A stretch of DNA of 7,091 bases from Pseudomonadota bacterium (GTDB lineage Bacteria > Desulfobacterota > Syntrophia > Syntrophales > UBA5619): assembly GCA_018896355.1 (NCBI GenBank), contig JAHIMW010000204.1:1-7091 (forward strand), in the 5' to 3' direction. The notes beneath the pieces were generated by a model, which worked only from the letters and a program-made list of their open reading frames with translations, did not search any database and was not told the origin of the DNA. Made by a program: the position numbers and the translations under genes. Shown here piece by piece: positions 1 to 4,792 of this stretch (position 1 is the first letter of the stretch; every line of letters begins with the position of its first letter).

Positions 1-317
1 ATGAGCGTACGGCCGACTCCCCGTCCCTGCTCTCCGGGGTCCACGGCGATCCAGTAGAGGTCGAAGCTGTGCACGGTTCCGGGGACCGGGCCGAAGCAGG
101 CGTAGCCGATCAGCCGATTTTCCTTTTCGGCGAAGAGGAAGAAGTAGCCGCTCGCATCGCCTTTGGCCAGCCGCTCCTCGACGAGCTCGACGGCGATGCC
201 GATCTCCTCCTCCGAGAAAAACCGGGTCGCGCGGACGAGCCGACCGACCGCCTCCCGGTCCTCCGGCTTCACCTCCTCGCGAAAAAGGGGGGACAGCTCC
301 CGATTATTTTCAGGCAC
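1..317 (-). CDS. GNAT-family N-acetyltransferase, 3' part missing (off left edge)
   Basis: Acetyl-CoA-dependent N-acetyltransferase of the GNAT fold; 105 residues are visible and the C-terminal part lies outside the window. The acetyl-CoA pyrophosphate loop is clear: IAVDPGEQGRGVGRTL at residues 90-105, with the Q-G-R-G-V-G signature. Upstream of it are the usual N-terminal helices (residues 20-52) and a strand pair around YFFLFAEKENRLIGYACFG. I chose GTG at 317 because GGAGGAG lies 9 nt upstream. This start overlaps the stop of the preceding ligase by 8 nt, a typical translationally coupled arrangement, and no in-frame start lies just upstream. Residues 3-12 are encoded by a 28-nt repeat also found at 2429-2456, so the native N-terminus may have been altered. 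Its place as last visible gene of a kamA/ligase/ligase operon suggests it acetylates the amine of the pathway product. It does not look like a full AblB (beta-lysine acetyltransferase), which is longer at its N-terminus. Fold is sure; substrate is unknown. Confidence 0.88.
   Translation of the reverse strand, partial: MPENNRELSPLFREEVKPEDREAVGRLVRATRFFSEEEIGIAVELVEERLAKGDASGYFFLFAEKENRLIGYACFGPVPGTVHSFDLYWIAVDPGEQGRGVGRTL
282..309 (-). repeat. 28-nt direct repeat, copy 1 (within the GNAT 5' coding region)
   Basis: A5-G6-ACAGCTCCCGATTATTT on the plus strand. Copy 2 at 2429-2456 is the same 28 nt except that it reads A6-G5, a single substitution. The middle, GGGACAGCTCCC, is a short imperfect dyad (GGGA/TCCC arms). 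Here it lies 8 nt inside the GNAT gene and codes for residues 3-12. Confidence 0.85.
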
Positions 318-1326
318 GGGTGAGGTCTCCTCCGTTTTTAAGGATGCGGCAAAGGACGTCCGTGAACGTCAGGCCGGCCCGAAGCGTCGCTGCGGAGAAC
401 CCTGCATCCGGCGAGAGGCAGGGGTTCGCGTTCACCTCGAGGATCCAGGGCCGCCCCGCTTTGTCCACACGGAAATCGACCCGCGCGTATCCCTGCAAGT
501 CAAAGATTTTCCAGCACCTGTGTGCAAGTTCCTTCAGTTGTGAAAGCAGCGGGGCGTCCTGCGCGGGAAATTGGAAGGTCCTTGGGGTGTTCGCGAACTC
601 GAATGTCCCCTCCTCCCACTTCGACCGGTAGCCTACGACGCGGACCTTCCCCGGCGGGTAGCTGTCGAAGCGGATCTCGGCAGGGGGCAGGACCTCCGTC
701 CCGCCCTCGCCCGCCAGCAGAGAGAGGTTAAACTCCCGGCCGTCGATGTAGGCCTCGGCCAGGCAGGCACCTCCCAACGCCTCGCAGCGGGCGTCCATCT
801 CCGCGAGGAGCCCCTTCCGGTCCGCTCCGAAAAGGACCGAATCCTCGTCGAGGCCGATGGAGGCATGCTCCCAGACCGACTTGATCAGCCACGGCCCTTC
901 GATCGGCAATCCCTCATGCATTGGGGACACCTTGCCGCAAGGTGTCCCCTGAGCCGTGAACCATGCGGGCGTCGGGAGGCCGGCGGCGGCGAGCCACCGC
1001 TTCGCGAGAAGCTTGTTGGATGTGAGGAACATCGCATCCGTCCCCGCGCCGGTGTAGGGGATCTTCAGGGCGTCGAGAAGGGCCGGAACGAGATGGATCA
1101 GGCTCCCCTTTCCGGCAATCGTCTCCACCAGGTTGAAGACCATCGCGGGCCGCAGCTCAGCGAGCGCCTGCACGGCCGCGGCGAGGTTCAGCGAGACGGT
1201 GACGGTGACGGTTTCATGGCCAAGGGTGGCAAGGCCTTGAGAGACAGCCGCAGCCTGCATGAGGACATCCTGTTCGTCCCGGCCCGCCCCTGCGCCCACC
1301 TCTCCGTGGATGACGGCAATTTTCAT
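310..1326 (-). CDS. ATP-grasp ligase, D-alanine--D-alanine ligase-like (ligase 1)
   Basis: Predicted cytosolic ATP-dependent carboxylate-amine ligase of 338 residues, close to the usual size of D-Ala-D-Ala ligases. An N-terminal Rossmann-like domain starts MKIAVIHGEVG and contains FNLVET (64-69). The central domain has GPWLIKSVWEHAS (144-156), the ATP-binding strand with its lysine, and GREFNLSLL (196-204). The C-terminal catalytic lobe has ARVDFRVD with D284 and EVNANP with E297 and N299, the expected magnesium ligands. An upstream reading-frame extension of 31 codons exists, but it runs through a repeat and starts less plausibly; ATG at 1326 gives the family's normal N-terminus. No good Shine-Dalgarno precedes it. 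Residues 126-135 (QGTPCGKVSP) are encoded by an in-frame 27-nt palindrome. The paralogous ligase lies directly upstream in the operon, so the pair probably act on successive bonds rather than as the housekeeping cell-wall Ddl. Substrates cannot be read from sequence. Confidence 0.88.
   Translation of the reverse strand: MKIAVIHGEVGAGAGRDEQDVLMQAAAVSQGLATLGHETVTVTVSLNLAAAVQALAELRPAMVFNLVETIAGKGSLIHLVPALLDALKIPYTGAGTDAMFLTSNKLLAKRWLAAAGLPTPAWFTAQGTPCGKVSPMHEGLPIEGPWLIKSVWEHASIGLDEDSVLFGADRKGLLAEMDARCEALGGACLAEAYIDGREFNLSLLAGEGGTEVLPPAEIRFDSYPPGKVRVVGYRSKWEEGTFEFANTPRTFQFPAQDAPLLSQLKELAHRCWKIFDLQGYARVDFRVDKAGRPWILEVNANPCLSPDAGFSAATLRAGLTFTDVLCRILKNGGDLTRA
327..333 (-). promoter_or_regulatory. 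Ribosome binding site of the GNAT gene
   Basis: GGAGGAG on the minus strand, 9 nt before GTG at 317 and inside the 3' end of ligase 1. It decides the GTG start and supports coupled translation with the ligase. Confidence 0.7.
923..949. repeat. 27-nt perfect palindrome inside the ligase 1 reading frame (GGGGACA family)
   Basis: Two perfect 13-nt inverted arms separated by one base: GGGGACACCTTGC, then C, then its complement ending GTGTCCCC. It has the same GGGGACA-N13-TGTCCCC layout as the palindrome after mutM (5697-5723), with paired changes in the stem. Its length is a multiple of three and it encodes residues 126-135 of the ligase without breaking the frame. I read it as a REP-like mobile palindrome inserted in a surface loop between the first ATP-grasp lobe and GPWLIKS. 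No mobilising (RAYT-type) transposase is in the window. Confidence 0.8.
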
Positions 1327-1350
1327 GTTTTGAAACCGTTTCGTTTTCCG

Positions 1351-1388
1351 GTCGTTGCGAGGAAGCCGGAGGCCGACGGAGCAGTCCC
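1351..1388. repeat. GCGAGGA-type dispersed repeat between the two ligase genes
   Basis: The plus strand reads GTCGTTGCGAGGA, then AGCCGGAGGCCGACGGAGCA, then GTCCC. It resembles the widespread intergenic repeat of the type CATTGCGAGGAGCGAAG...ACGAAGCAATC, recalled from many bacterial genomes. The outer bases GTTGC (1354-1358) and GCAGT (1381-1385) can still pair as RNA with two G-U wobbles. Its spurious translation (RDCSVGLRLPRNDRK) is a frequent artefact at the N-termini of over-extended gene calls, which supports moving the ligase 1 start to 1326. Confidence 0.65.
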
Positions 1389-1446
1389 GGACCATGAGAG
1401 TGCGCCGCTGCGTGTACAACGACCGGGGGAATGGGACAGCGTCTTA

Positions 1447-2424
1447 TTAAAGGCGTTTCAGGGCGGAACGCATGATCCCGGCGATCAACTCCCGATAACT
1501 CATTCCCGCCAGCTCGCAGAGGATCGGAAGATCGGAATGACCCGGACGGAGACCCGCAAGGGGGTTTATCTCCATGAAATGGGGGATTCCCTCAGCATCG
1601 GCGCGCAGGTCGACCCTCCCTCCATCGCGGCAGCCGAGGCCGCGCCACGCGGCCAGCGCCGTTTCCACGGCCGCCCGCGCCATCGCGTCCGCGGCAAGGC
1701 GGTACTCGATTCGCCCGTGCCAATCCTCTTTGTTCGCGTAAGAATAGACCTCCTTTTCGGCCTTTTCCGTGAGGTGAACCTCCATCACCGCGGGAGCAAA
1801 CGCCTCCTTGCCGGTTCCGATGATCCCAACGGTGAACTCCCTGCCCGGCAGGAAGGTCTCGACGAGAACGGGCTGTCGGAAAACCGCCAGCAATTCGCGG
1901 CAGACACGATCGAGGCCCGCCGGATCTGCGATCTTCGATGCAGCGGTGACCCCTTTCCCTGTCCCCTCCGCCACCGGCTTGGCGAAGAGCGGAAAGGGCA
2001 GCGCCACAGCCTCGATCTGCTCCGGCGTCTCTACGACGGCGAAATCCGGCGTCGGAATGCCGAGGTCGCGGATCACCCGCTTCGTCAGCCCCTTGTGCAG
2101 GGTGAGCGAAAGCAGCAGCGGGTCGGAGAAGGTGTACGGAATTTCCCAGGCGTCTAAGAGAGCCGGGACCTGCGCCTCGCGGCCGAATCCCCGGAGCCCT
2201 TCGGCGATGTTGAAGACGAGATCCCATCGGTCGCCGGCGACAAGGCGCCGGGTCAGCGCCCGGATGTGGCCGATCCGGTTTGTCTCGTAGCCGAGATCGC
2301 GCAGCGCCTCTTCGATCGCGTCGATCGTCAGTGGGTGGTCGAACTCCGCCGTCTCTTCCTCGGTGTAGCCCTCGGCGATGTAATCGTCCCGAAGGTCGTA
2401 CGTGATGCCGATCTTCACATTCAT
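1447..2424 (-). CDS. ATP-grasp ligase, D-alanine--D-alanine ligase-like (ligase 2)
   Basis: Predicted cytosolic ATP-dependent ligase of 325 residues. The N-terminus KIGITYDLRDDYIAEGYTEEE is typical of a Ddl-like subgroup found outside cell-wall loci. FNIAEG is at 71-76, and LFAKPVAEGTGKGV (146-159) carries the ATP-binding lysine K149 and a glycine-rich loop. GREFTVGII is at 194-202. The catalytic end has GRVDLR with D272 and MEINPLAGLRPGHSDLP with E285 and N287. ATG at 2424 is annotated; GTG at 2418 (two codons in) is a serious alternative because AGGA sits 6 nt before it but directly abuts the ATG. It follows the kamA-like gene by 80 nt and precedes ligase 1 by 120 nt, both spacers being filled with repeats. 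It is clearly diverged from ligase 1, so this is not a recent duplication. Likely a peptide or amide bond-forming step; the substrates are unknown. Confidence 0.88.
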   Translation of the reverse strand: MNVKIGITYDLRDDYIAEGYTEEETAEFDHPLTIDAIEEALRDLGYETNRIGHIRALTRRLVAGDRWDLVFNIAEGLRGFGREAQVPALLDAWEIPYTFSDPLLLSLTLHKGLTKRVIRDLGIPTPDFAVVETPEQIEAVALPFPLFAKPVAEGTGKGVTAASKIADPAGLDRVCRELLAVFRQPVLVETFLPGREFTVGIIGTGKEAFAPAVMEVHLTEKAEKEVYSYANKEDWHGRIEYRLAADAMARAAVETALAAWRGLGCRDGGRVDLRADAEGIPHFMEINPLAGLRPGHSDLPILCELAGMSYRELIAGIMRSALKRL

Positions 2425-2428
2425 TCCT

Positions 2429-2456
2429 AAAAAAGGGGGACAGCTCCCGATTATTT
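2429..2456 (-). repeat. 28-nt direct repeat, copy 2 (just upstream of ligase 2)
   Basis: Same sequence and orientation as copy 1 (282-309) apart from one base. A 22-nt core is identical (2435-2456 against 288-309). It ends 4 nt before the ligase 2 ATG, so both copies sit at translation start regions of the same operon. It carries the GGGACAGCTCCC dyad. Confidence 0.85.
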
Positions 2457-2460
2457 CCAA

Positions 2461-2497
2461 ACCCTGTCATCCTGAGCTTGTCGAAGGATGACAGGGT
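2461..2497. repeat. Palindromic repeat with CTGAGCTTGTCGAAG centre, after kamA
   Basis: Two perfect 13-nt arms, ACCCTGTCATCCT (2461-2473) and its complement (2485-2497), around an 11-nt loop. The CCTGAGCTTGTCGAAGG centre matches a very widespread bacterial intergenic repeat, from memory. It starts 7 nt after the kamA stop. On the plus strand it is followed by GTGTTTTT, giving a terminator shape in that direction, but no plus-strand gene ends here. On the operon's strand there is no U-run, so it should not stop the operon. Confidence 0.8.
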
Positions 2498-2504
2498 GTT
2501 TTTC

Positions 2505-3809
2505 TCAGTGGATAACGCTGTCGGTCGCGGGGCAGTCCGGATAGCGGAAGACCTTCCCCGCGTAGTTGCGCAGGAGCAGGTCGCCCTCCTCACGTCCCTC
2601 GACGTATTCCGGCAGGAGAGGGATCTTCCCGCCGCCGCCGGGGGCGTCGATGACGTAGGTCGGCACCGCATAGCCGGTCGTGAATCCCCGAAGGCCCCGG
2701 ATCACCTCAAGCCCTTTCGAGACCGGGGTCCGGAAATGCGACGAGCCGGGGATGGGGTCGCACTGGTAGAGGTAGTAGGGCTTGACCCGGATCTTCAGCA
2801 AGCCGTGGACGAGACGCTTCATTGTCTCCACGTCGTCGTTGATTCCGGAAAGCAGGACCGTCTGGCTTCCGAGCGGGATCCCCGCATCGGCAAGGCGTGC
2901 GCACGCCCGGGCGACGTCCGGGGTCAACTCATCCGGATGGGCCGTGTGGATACTGATCCAGAGCGGATGGTACCGCTTGAGCATCTTCACCAGCGTGGGC
3001 GTGATCCGCTGCGGGAGGACGACCGGCGCCTTCGTGCCGATCCGGATCAGCTCCACATGCGGGATCTGTTGCAGATGTGCGAGCAGCCACTCCAGTTGTT
3101 CGTCGGCCAGGGTCAATGGATCCCCGCCTGAAAGGAGGACGTCCCGGATCTCCGGGTGCGCCGCAATGTACGCGATCCCTTTTTCCCACTGCTCGGTGTT
3201 CAGGCAGTGGTTGCCCTGGTGGCCGACCATTCGCGACCGGGTGCAGTACCGGCAGTAGGTCGCGCAGATCCCCGTCACCAGAAACAGGACGCGGTCCGGA
3301 TAGCGATGGACGATCCCGGGGACCGGGCTGTCCTCATCCTCGTGGAGCGGGTCATTCGCCTCGCCGCTGCTGCGGAAGTGTTCGTGCACGGTGGGTACGA
3401 CCGTCCGACGCAGCGCCTGAAGCGGGTTCCACGGATCGATCAGGCTCATGTAGTAGGGGGTGATTGCCAGCGGGATGGCGCCTGCCGCGCCGATCATCGC
3501 GTGGAGCTCATCCTCCGACAGGCGGATCATTCGCCCCAGCGTCTCCGCGTCGCGGATGCGGTTGCGAAGCTGCCAATGCCAGTCGTTCCATTCCTTGAGG
3601 GTTGTATTCGGGAAAAATCGCTTCCGGAAGGCCCTCGCCCTGCTGTCGCTGAAAGCGGACAGCCTCGGCGCCGGTCTGGCCGGAACTGCAGCGAGGGGAA
3701 AGAGGGTGTCCAGGGATGCGCCTACATGTTCATTGTAAAGTTGCAGACCGTTGCCGGTCCTACTACCTGGAGGTTCCGCCTCCTCCGCAAAAAGTGTCTC
3801 ACTTTCCAT
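2505..3809 (-). CDS. kamA-like: Lysine 2,3-aminomutase-like radical SAM/PLP enzyme (KamA family)
   Basis: Predicted to move the alpha-amino group of lysine or a related amino acid to the beta carbon, using a 4Fe-4S cluster, S-adenosylmethionine and PLP. The radical SAM motif is CATYCRYC (C182, C186, C189), followed by T-R with R191 where KamA binds the substrate carboxylate. LSGGDPL is at 225-231, HFRTPVSKG at 358-366, and DAPGGGGK (388-395) ends in the PLP lysine K395. D351 (QCD) and D388 match the two aspartates (293 and 330 of the Clostridium subterminale enzyme) that bind the lysine side-chain amine; glutamate mutases replace both. Odd points: an N-terminal extension of about 55 residues, and a C-terminus ending at CPATDSVIH, without the Cys-rich zinc-binding tail of classical KamA. 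Start: ATG at 3809, with AAGGAGG 10 nt upstream. It heads the operon with two ATP-grasp ligases and a GNAT protein. The family is sure, lysine as substrate is probable. Confidence 0.92.
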   Translation of the reverse strand: MESETLFAEEAEPPGSRTGNGLQLYNEHVGASLDTLFPLAAVPARPAPRLSAFSDSRARAFRKRFFPNTTLKEWNDWHWQLRNRIRDAETLGRMIRLSEDELHAMIGAAGAIPLAITPYYMSLIDPWNPLQALRRTVVPTVHEHFRSSGEANDPLHEDEDSPVPGIVHRYPDRVLFLVTGICATYCRYCTRSRMVGHQGNHCLNTEQWEKGIAYIAAHPEIRDVLLSGGDPLTLADEQLEWLLAHLQQIPHVELIRIGTKAPVVLPQRITPTLVKMLKRYHPLWISIHTAHPDELTPDVARACARLADAGIPLGSQTVLLSGINDDVETMKRLVHGLLKIRVKPYYLYQCDPIPGSSHFRTPVSKGLEVIRGLRGFTTGYAVPTYVIDAPGGGGKIPLLPEYVEGREEGDLLLRNYAGKVFRYPDCPATDSVIH

Positions 3810-3819
3810 CTGTTTTATG

Positions 3820-3826
3820 CCTCCTT
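3820..3826 (-). promoter_or_regulatory. Ribosome binding site of the kamA-like gene
   Basis: AAGGAGG on the minus strand, 10 nt before ATG at 3809. It is the strongest Shine-Dalgarno in the operon and fixes the start. Confidence 0.8.
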
Positions 3827-3840
3827 ATGTTCTGAATACT

Positions 3841-3870
3841 CAAAAAGAGAGGACGAAACCTCTCTTTTTG
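3841..3870 (-). terminator. Terminator-shaped hairpin in the kamA leader (possible attenuator)
   Basis: Perfect 12-nt arms CAAAAAGAGAGG (3841-3852) and CCTCTCTTTTTG (3859-3870) around a 6-nt loop. Each strand reads A-tract, GC-richer stem, T-tract, so it could terminate in either direction. It lies only 31 nt before the kamA start, leaving no room for a promoter between them. Transcripts from the promoter at 3954-3982 must pass through it. It could instead be a distant terminator of the 82-residue gene with read-through. Confidence 0.65.
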
Positions 3871-3876
3871 TTGAAA

Positions 3877-3925
3877 ATCGTGATTGCTGTCGGGAGCTCT
3901 GTATTTTGTAAGCAAATGTCACGAT
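3877..3925 (-). promoter_or_regulatory. Leader stem upstream of the hairpin
   Basis: On the minus strand ATCGTGA (3919-3925) can pair with TCACGAT (3877-3883), leaving a 35-nt loop. The 7-nt match lies in the predicted kamA leader, immediately 5' of the terminator-shaped hairpin. I see no recognised riboswitch consensus, including the lysine class. Confidence 0.35.
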
Positions 3926-3953
3926 GCAACCATCCCTGCTCATTTTCGACGAG

Positions 3954-3982
3954 CATCTACTCTTTATAGACGGGTCTGTCAA
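3954..3982 (-). promoter_or_regulatory. Candidate promoter of the kamA operon
   Basis: Minus strand: a perfect -35 TTGACA (3977-3982), a 17-nt spacer and a weak -10 TAGATG (3954-3959). The start would be near 3947, giving a leader of about 138 nt. It lies just past the stop of the 82-residue gene. Confidence 0.5.
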
Positions 3983-4023
3983 TAGATAATTTCGACGGGG
4001 CCGCATGGCAGTAATCCTTCTGT

Positions 4024-4272
4024 TTACTTGACGATATAGCTTCTGACGGTGATCACATTCCTGCCTTTTTCATCCCGATCCAGGACGCCGGTCGCCTCGA
4101 CCTCGCGCTGGAGCGCACCCAGAAGCTCTTTCCCCTTTTTCGTCGTACAGATTCGGTACTCCTTTTCATCCGCTGTGGCAAGGGCCGCGGCGATCACTTC
4201 CTGACGGTCGTTCCAGTCCGCCGGGATGACGATCCCCGTCAGAGTGACTGTTTTTCTCTTGGGCAGAGCCAT
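4024..4272 (-). CDS. Small conserved-looking hypothetical protein, 82 residues
   Basis: Not assigned to a named family. The protein begins MALPKRKTVTLTGIVIPADW and ends RNVITVRSYIVK. It alternates short predicted strands with one helix (KKGKELLGALQREVE) and has TLTG and EATGVL strand turns, a pattern that could fit a small OB-like beta barrel. There is no signal peptide, membrane segment or cysteine pair. A basic N-terminus precedes the first strand. ATG at 4272 is supported by GAGGA 9 nt upstream. The coding pattern (third-position G/C in most codons, sharp fall in G+C on both sides) supports a real gene. It is on the same strand as kamA but separated by 214 nt with a separate promoter candidate, so it is probably its own unit. 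From memory similar small proteins occur in deltaproteobacteria, function unknown. Confidence 0.72.
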   Translation of the reverse strand: MALPKRKTVTLTGIVIPADWNDRQEVIAAALATADEKEYRICTTKKGKELLGALQREVEATGVLDRDEKGRNVITVRSYIVK

Positions 4273-4699
4273 GTCGCATCATCCTCGCCGTTCGTCCATC
4301 TCTGGTTCCTCGCCACCGCAGCCACCTCTCCACGGGCGGAAGATCTTTCAGGTGCTGCAACAATCTTTGCCCCGATCAAGGTGATGGCCGTTCCCGGAAT
4401 CTTTCCGCCGGACGAACGATGCAGGGAGCTATTGGAAGATCCATGCCATTGACACAACATGCCGTAATATAAGCATTATATCAACAACCGCCCATGGTCA
4501 TAGGAATTGAAAGTTCCTGTATTTTCGGGAATGCCTTCTCTCCGCAGAAGTTACAAGGTGAACTGATATGTAACATGCTATAACAACAGGAGAAACTAAA
4601 TACGGAACTGTTTGTTCCTGTTGGCAAGGAACGGGAACTCTCGTTTCCGGTTATCAAAGAAAGGCGAGATCCTGATTTTTCACCCACCCCCTTTTCTCC
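4273..4699. other. 427-nt stretch without a convincing gene
   Basis: The part up to about 4440 keeps high G+C, but its short frames match nothing I recognise. From about 4440 to 4690 the sequence turns AT-rich and holds repeated GTTCC/GGAAC motifs: GTTCCTGT at 4513-4520 and again at 4614-4621, and GGAAC at 4604, 4628 and 4634. GGAAC-TGTTT-GTTCC at 4604-4618 is a dyad. A 68-codon minus-strand frame here has no coding character. The stretch looks like a divergent control region for the 82-residue gene and mutM. Confidence 0.5.
4475..4501 (-). promoter_or_regulatory. Weak promoter candidate for the 82-residue gene
   Basis: Minus strand: a perfect -10 TATAAT (4475-4480) with ATGACC (4496-4501) 15 nt upstream, a short spacing. 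The -10 overlaps a dyad, ATATAA-GCA-TTATAT (4467-4481), which could be an operator or simply AT-rich sequence. Confidence 0.3.
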
Positions 4700-4727
4700 T
4701 TGACAAGATGGTTCCGTAGATTAGAAT
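4700..4727 (+). promoter_or_regulatory. Strong sigma70-type promoter of mutM
   Basis: A perfect -35 TTGACA (4700-4705), a 16-nt spacer and -10 TAGAAT (4722-4727), 5 of 6 to consensus. Transcription would start near 4734, leaving about 59 nt before the mutM ATG. It lies inside an upstream in-frame extension of mutM, which argues that the extension is not translated. Confidence 0.7.
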
Positions 4728-4792
4728 CGCATCGCGGGCAGGGAGAATGGGGCGAAGTCCTGCCGTTTTTCCCGATTCAAGGAGAACGCACG

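Noticed and set aside
1327..1419. 31-codon N-terminal extension of ligase 1
   Set aside because: It is translated from a dispersed GCGAGGA repeat. The family N-terminus MKIAVIHGE begins at 1326.
571..2157. Long plus-strand open frame (528 codons) opposite the two ligases
   Set aside because: It is antisense to two clear ATP-grasp genes, crosses their spacer, and its translation has no recognisable domain. Long antisense frames are usual in GC-rich DNA.
2425..2460. 12-codon N-terminal extension of ligase 2
   Set aside because: It is encoded by the 28-nt repeat and its edge. The conserved KIGITYDLRDDY start lies just downstream.
3815..4006. 63-codon minus-strand frame in the kamA leader as a gene
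   Set aside because: It crosses the promoter candidate, the terminator-like hairpin and the kamA ribosome site, and lacks coding character. A shorter leader peptide from its internal ATG cannot be excluded but has no run of lysine codons.
3871..4020. Lysine riboswitch in the kamA leader
   Set aside because: The leader is too short after the likely start, and I could not find the conserved L-box core elements.
4481..4687. 68-codon minus-strand frame with several cysteines
   Set aside because: It lies in AT-rich DNA, has no ribosome site or family resemblance, and has composition typical of non-coding sequence.
4700..4792. 31-codon N-terminal extension of MutM
   Set aside because: The extension overlaps the promoter, and MutM needs proline directly after the initiator Met, which is exactly what ATG at 4793 gives.
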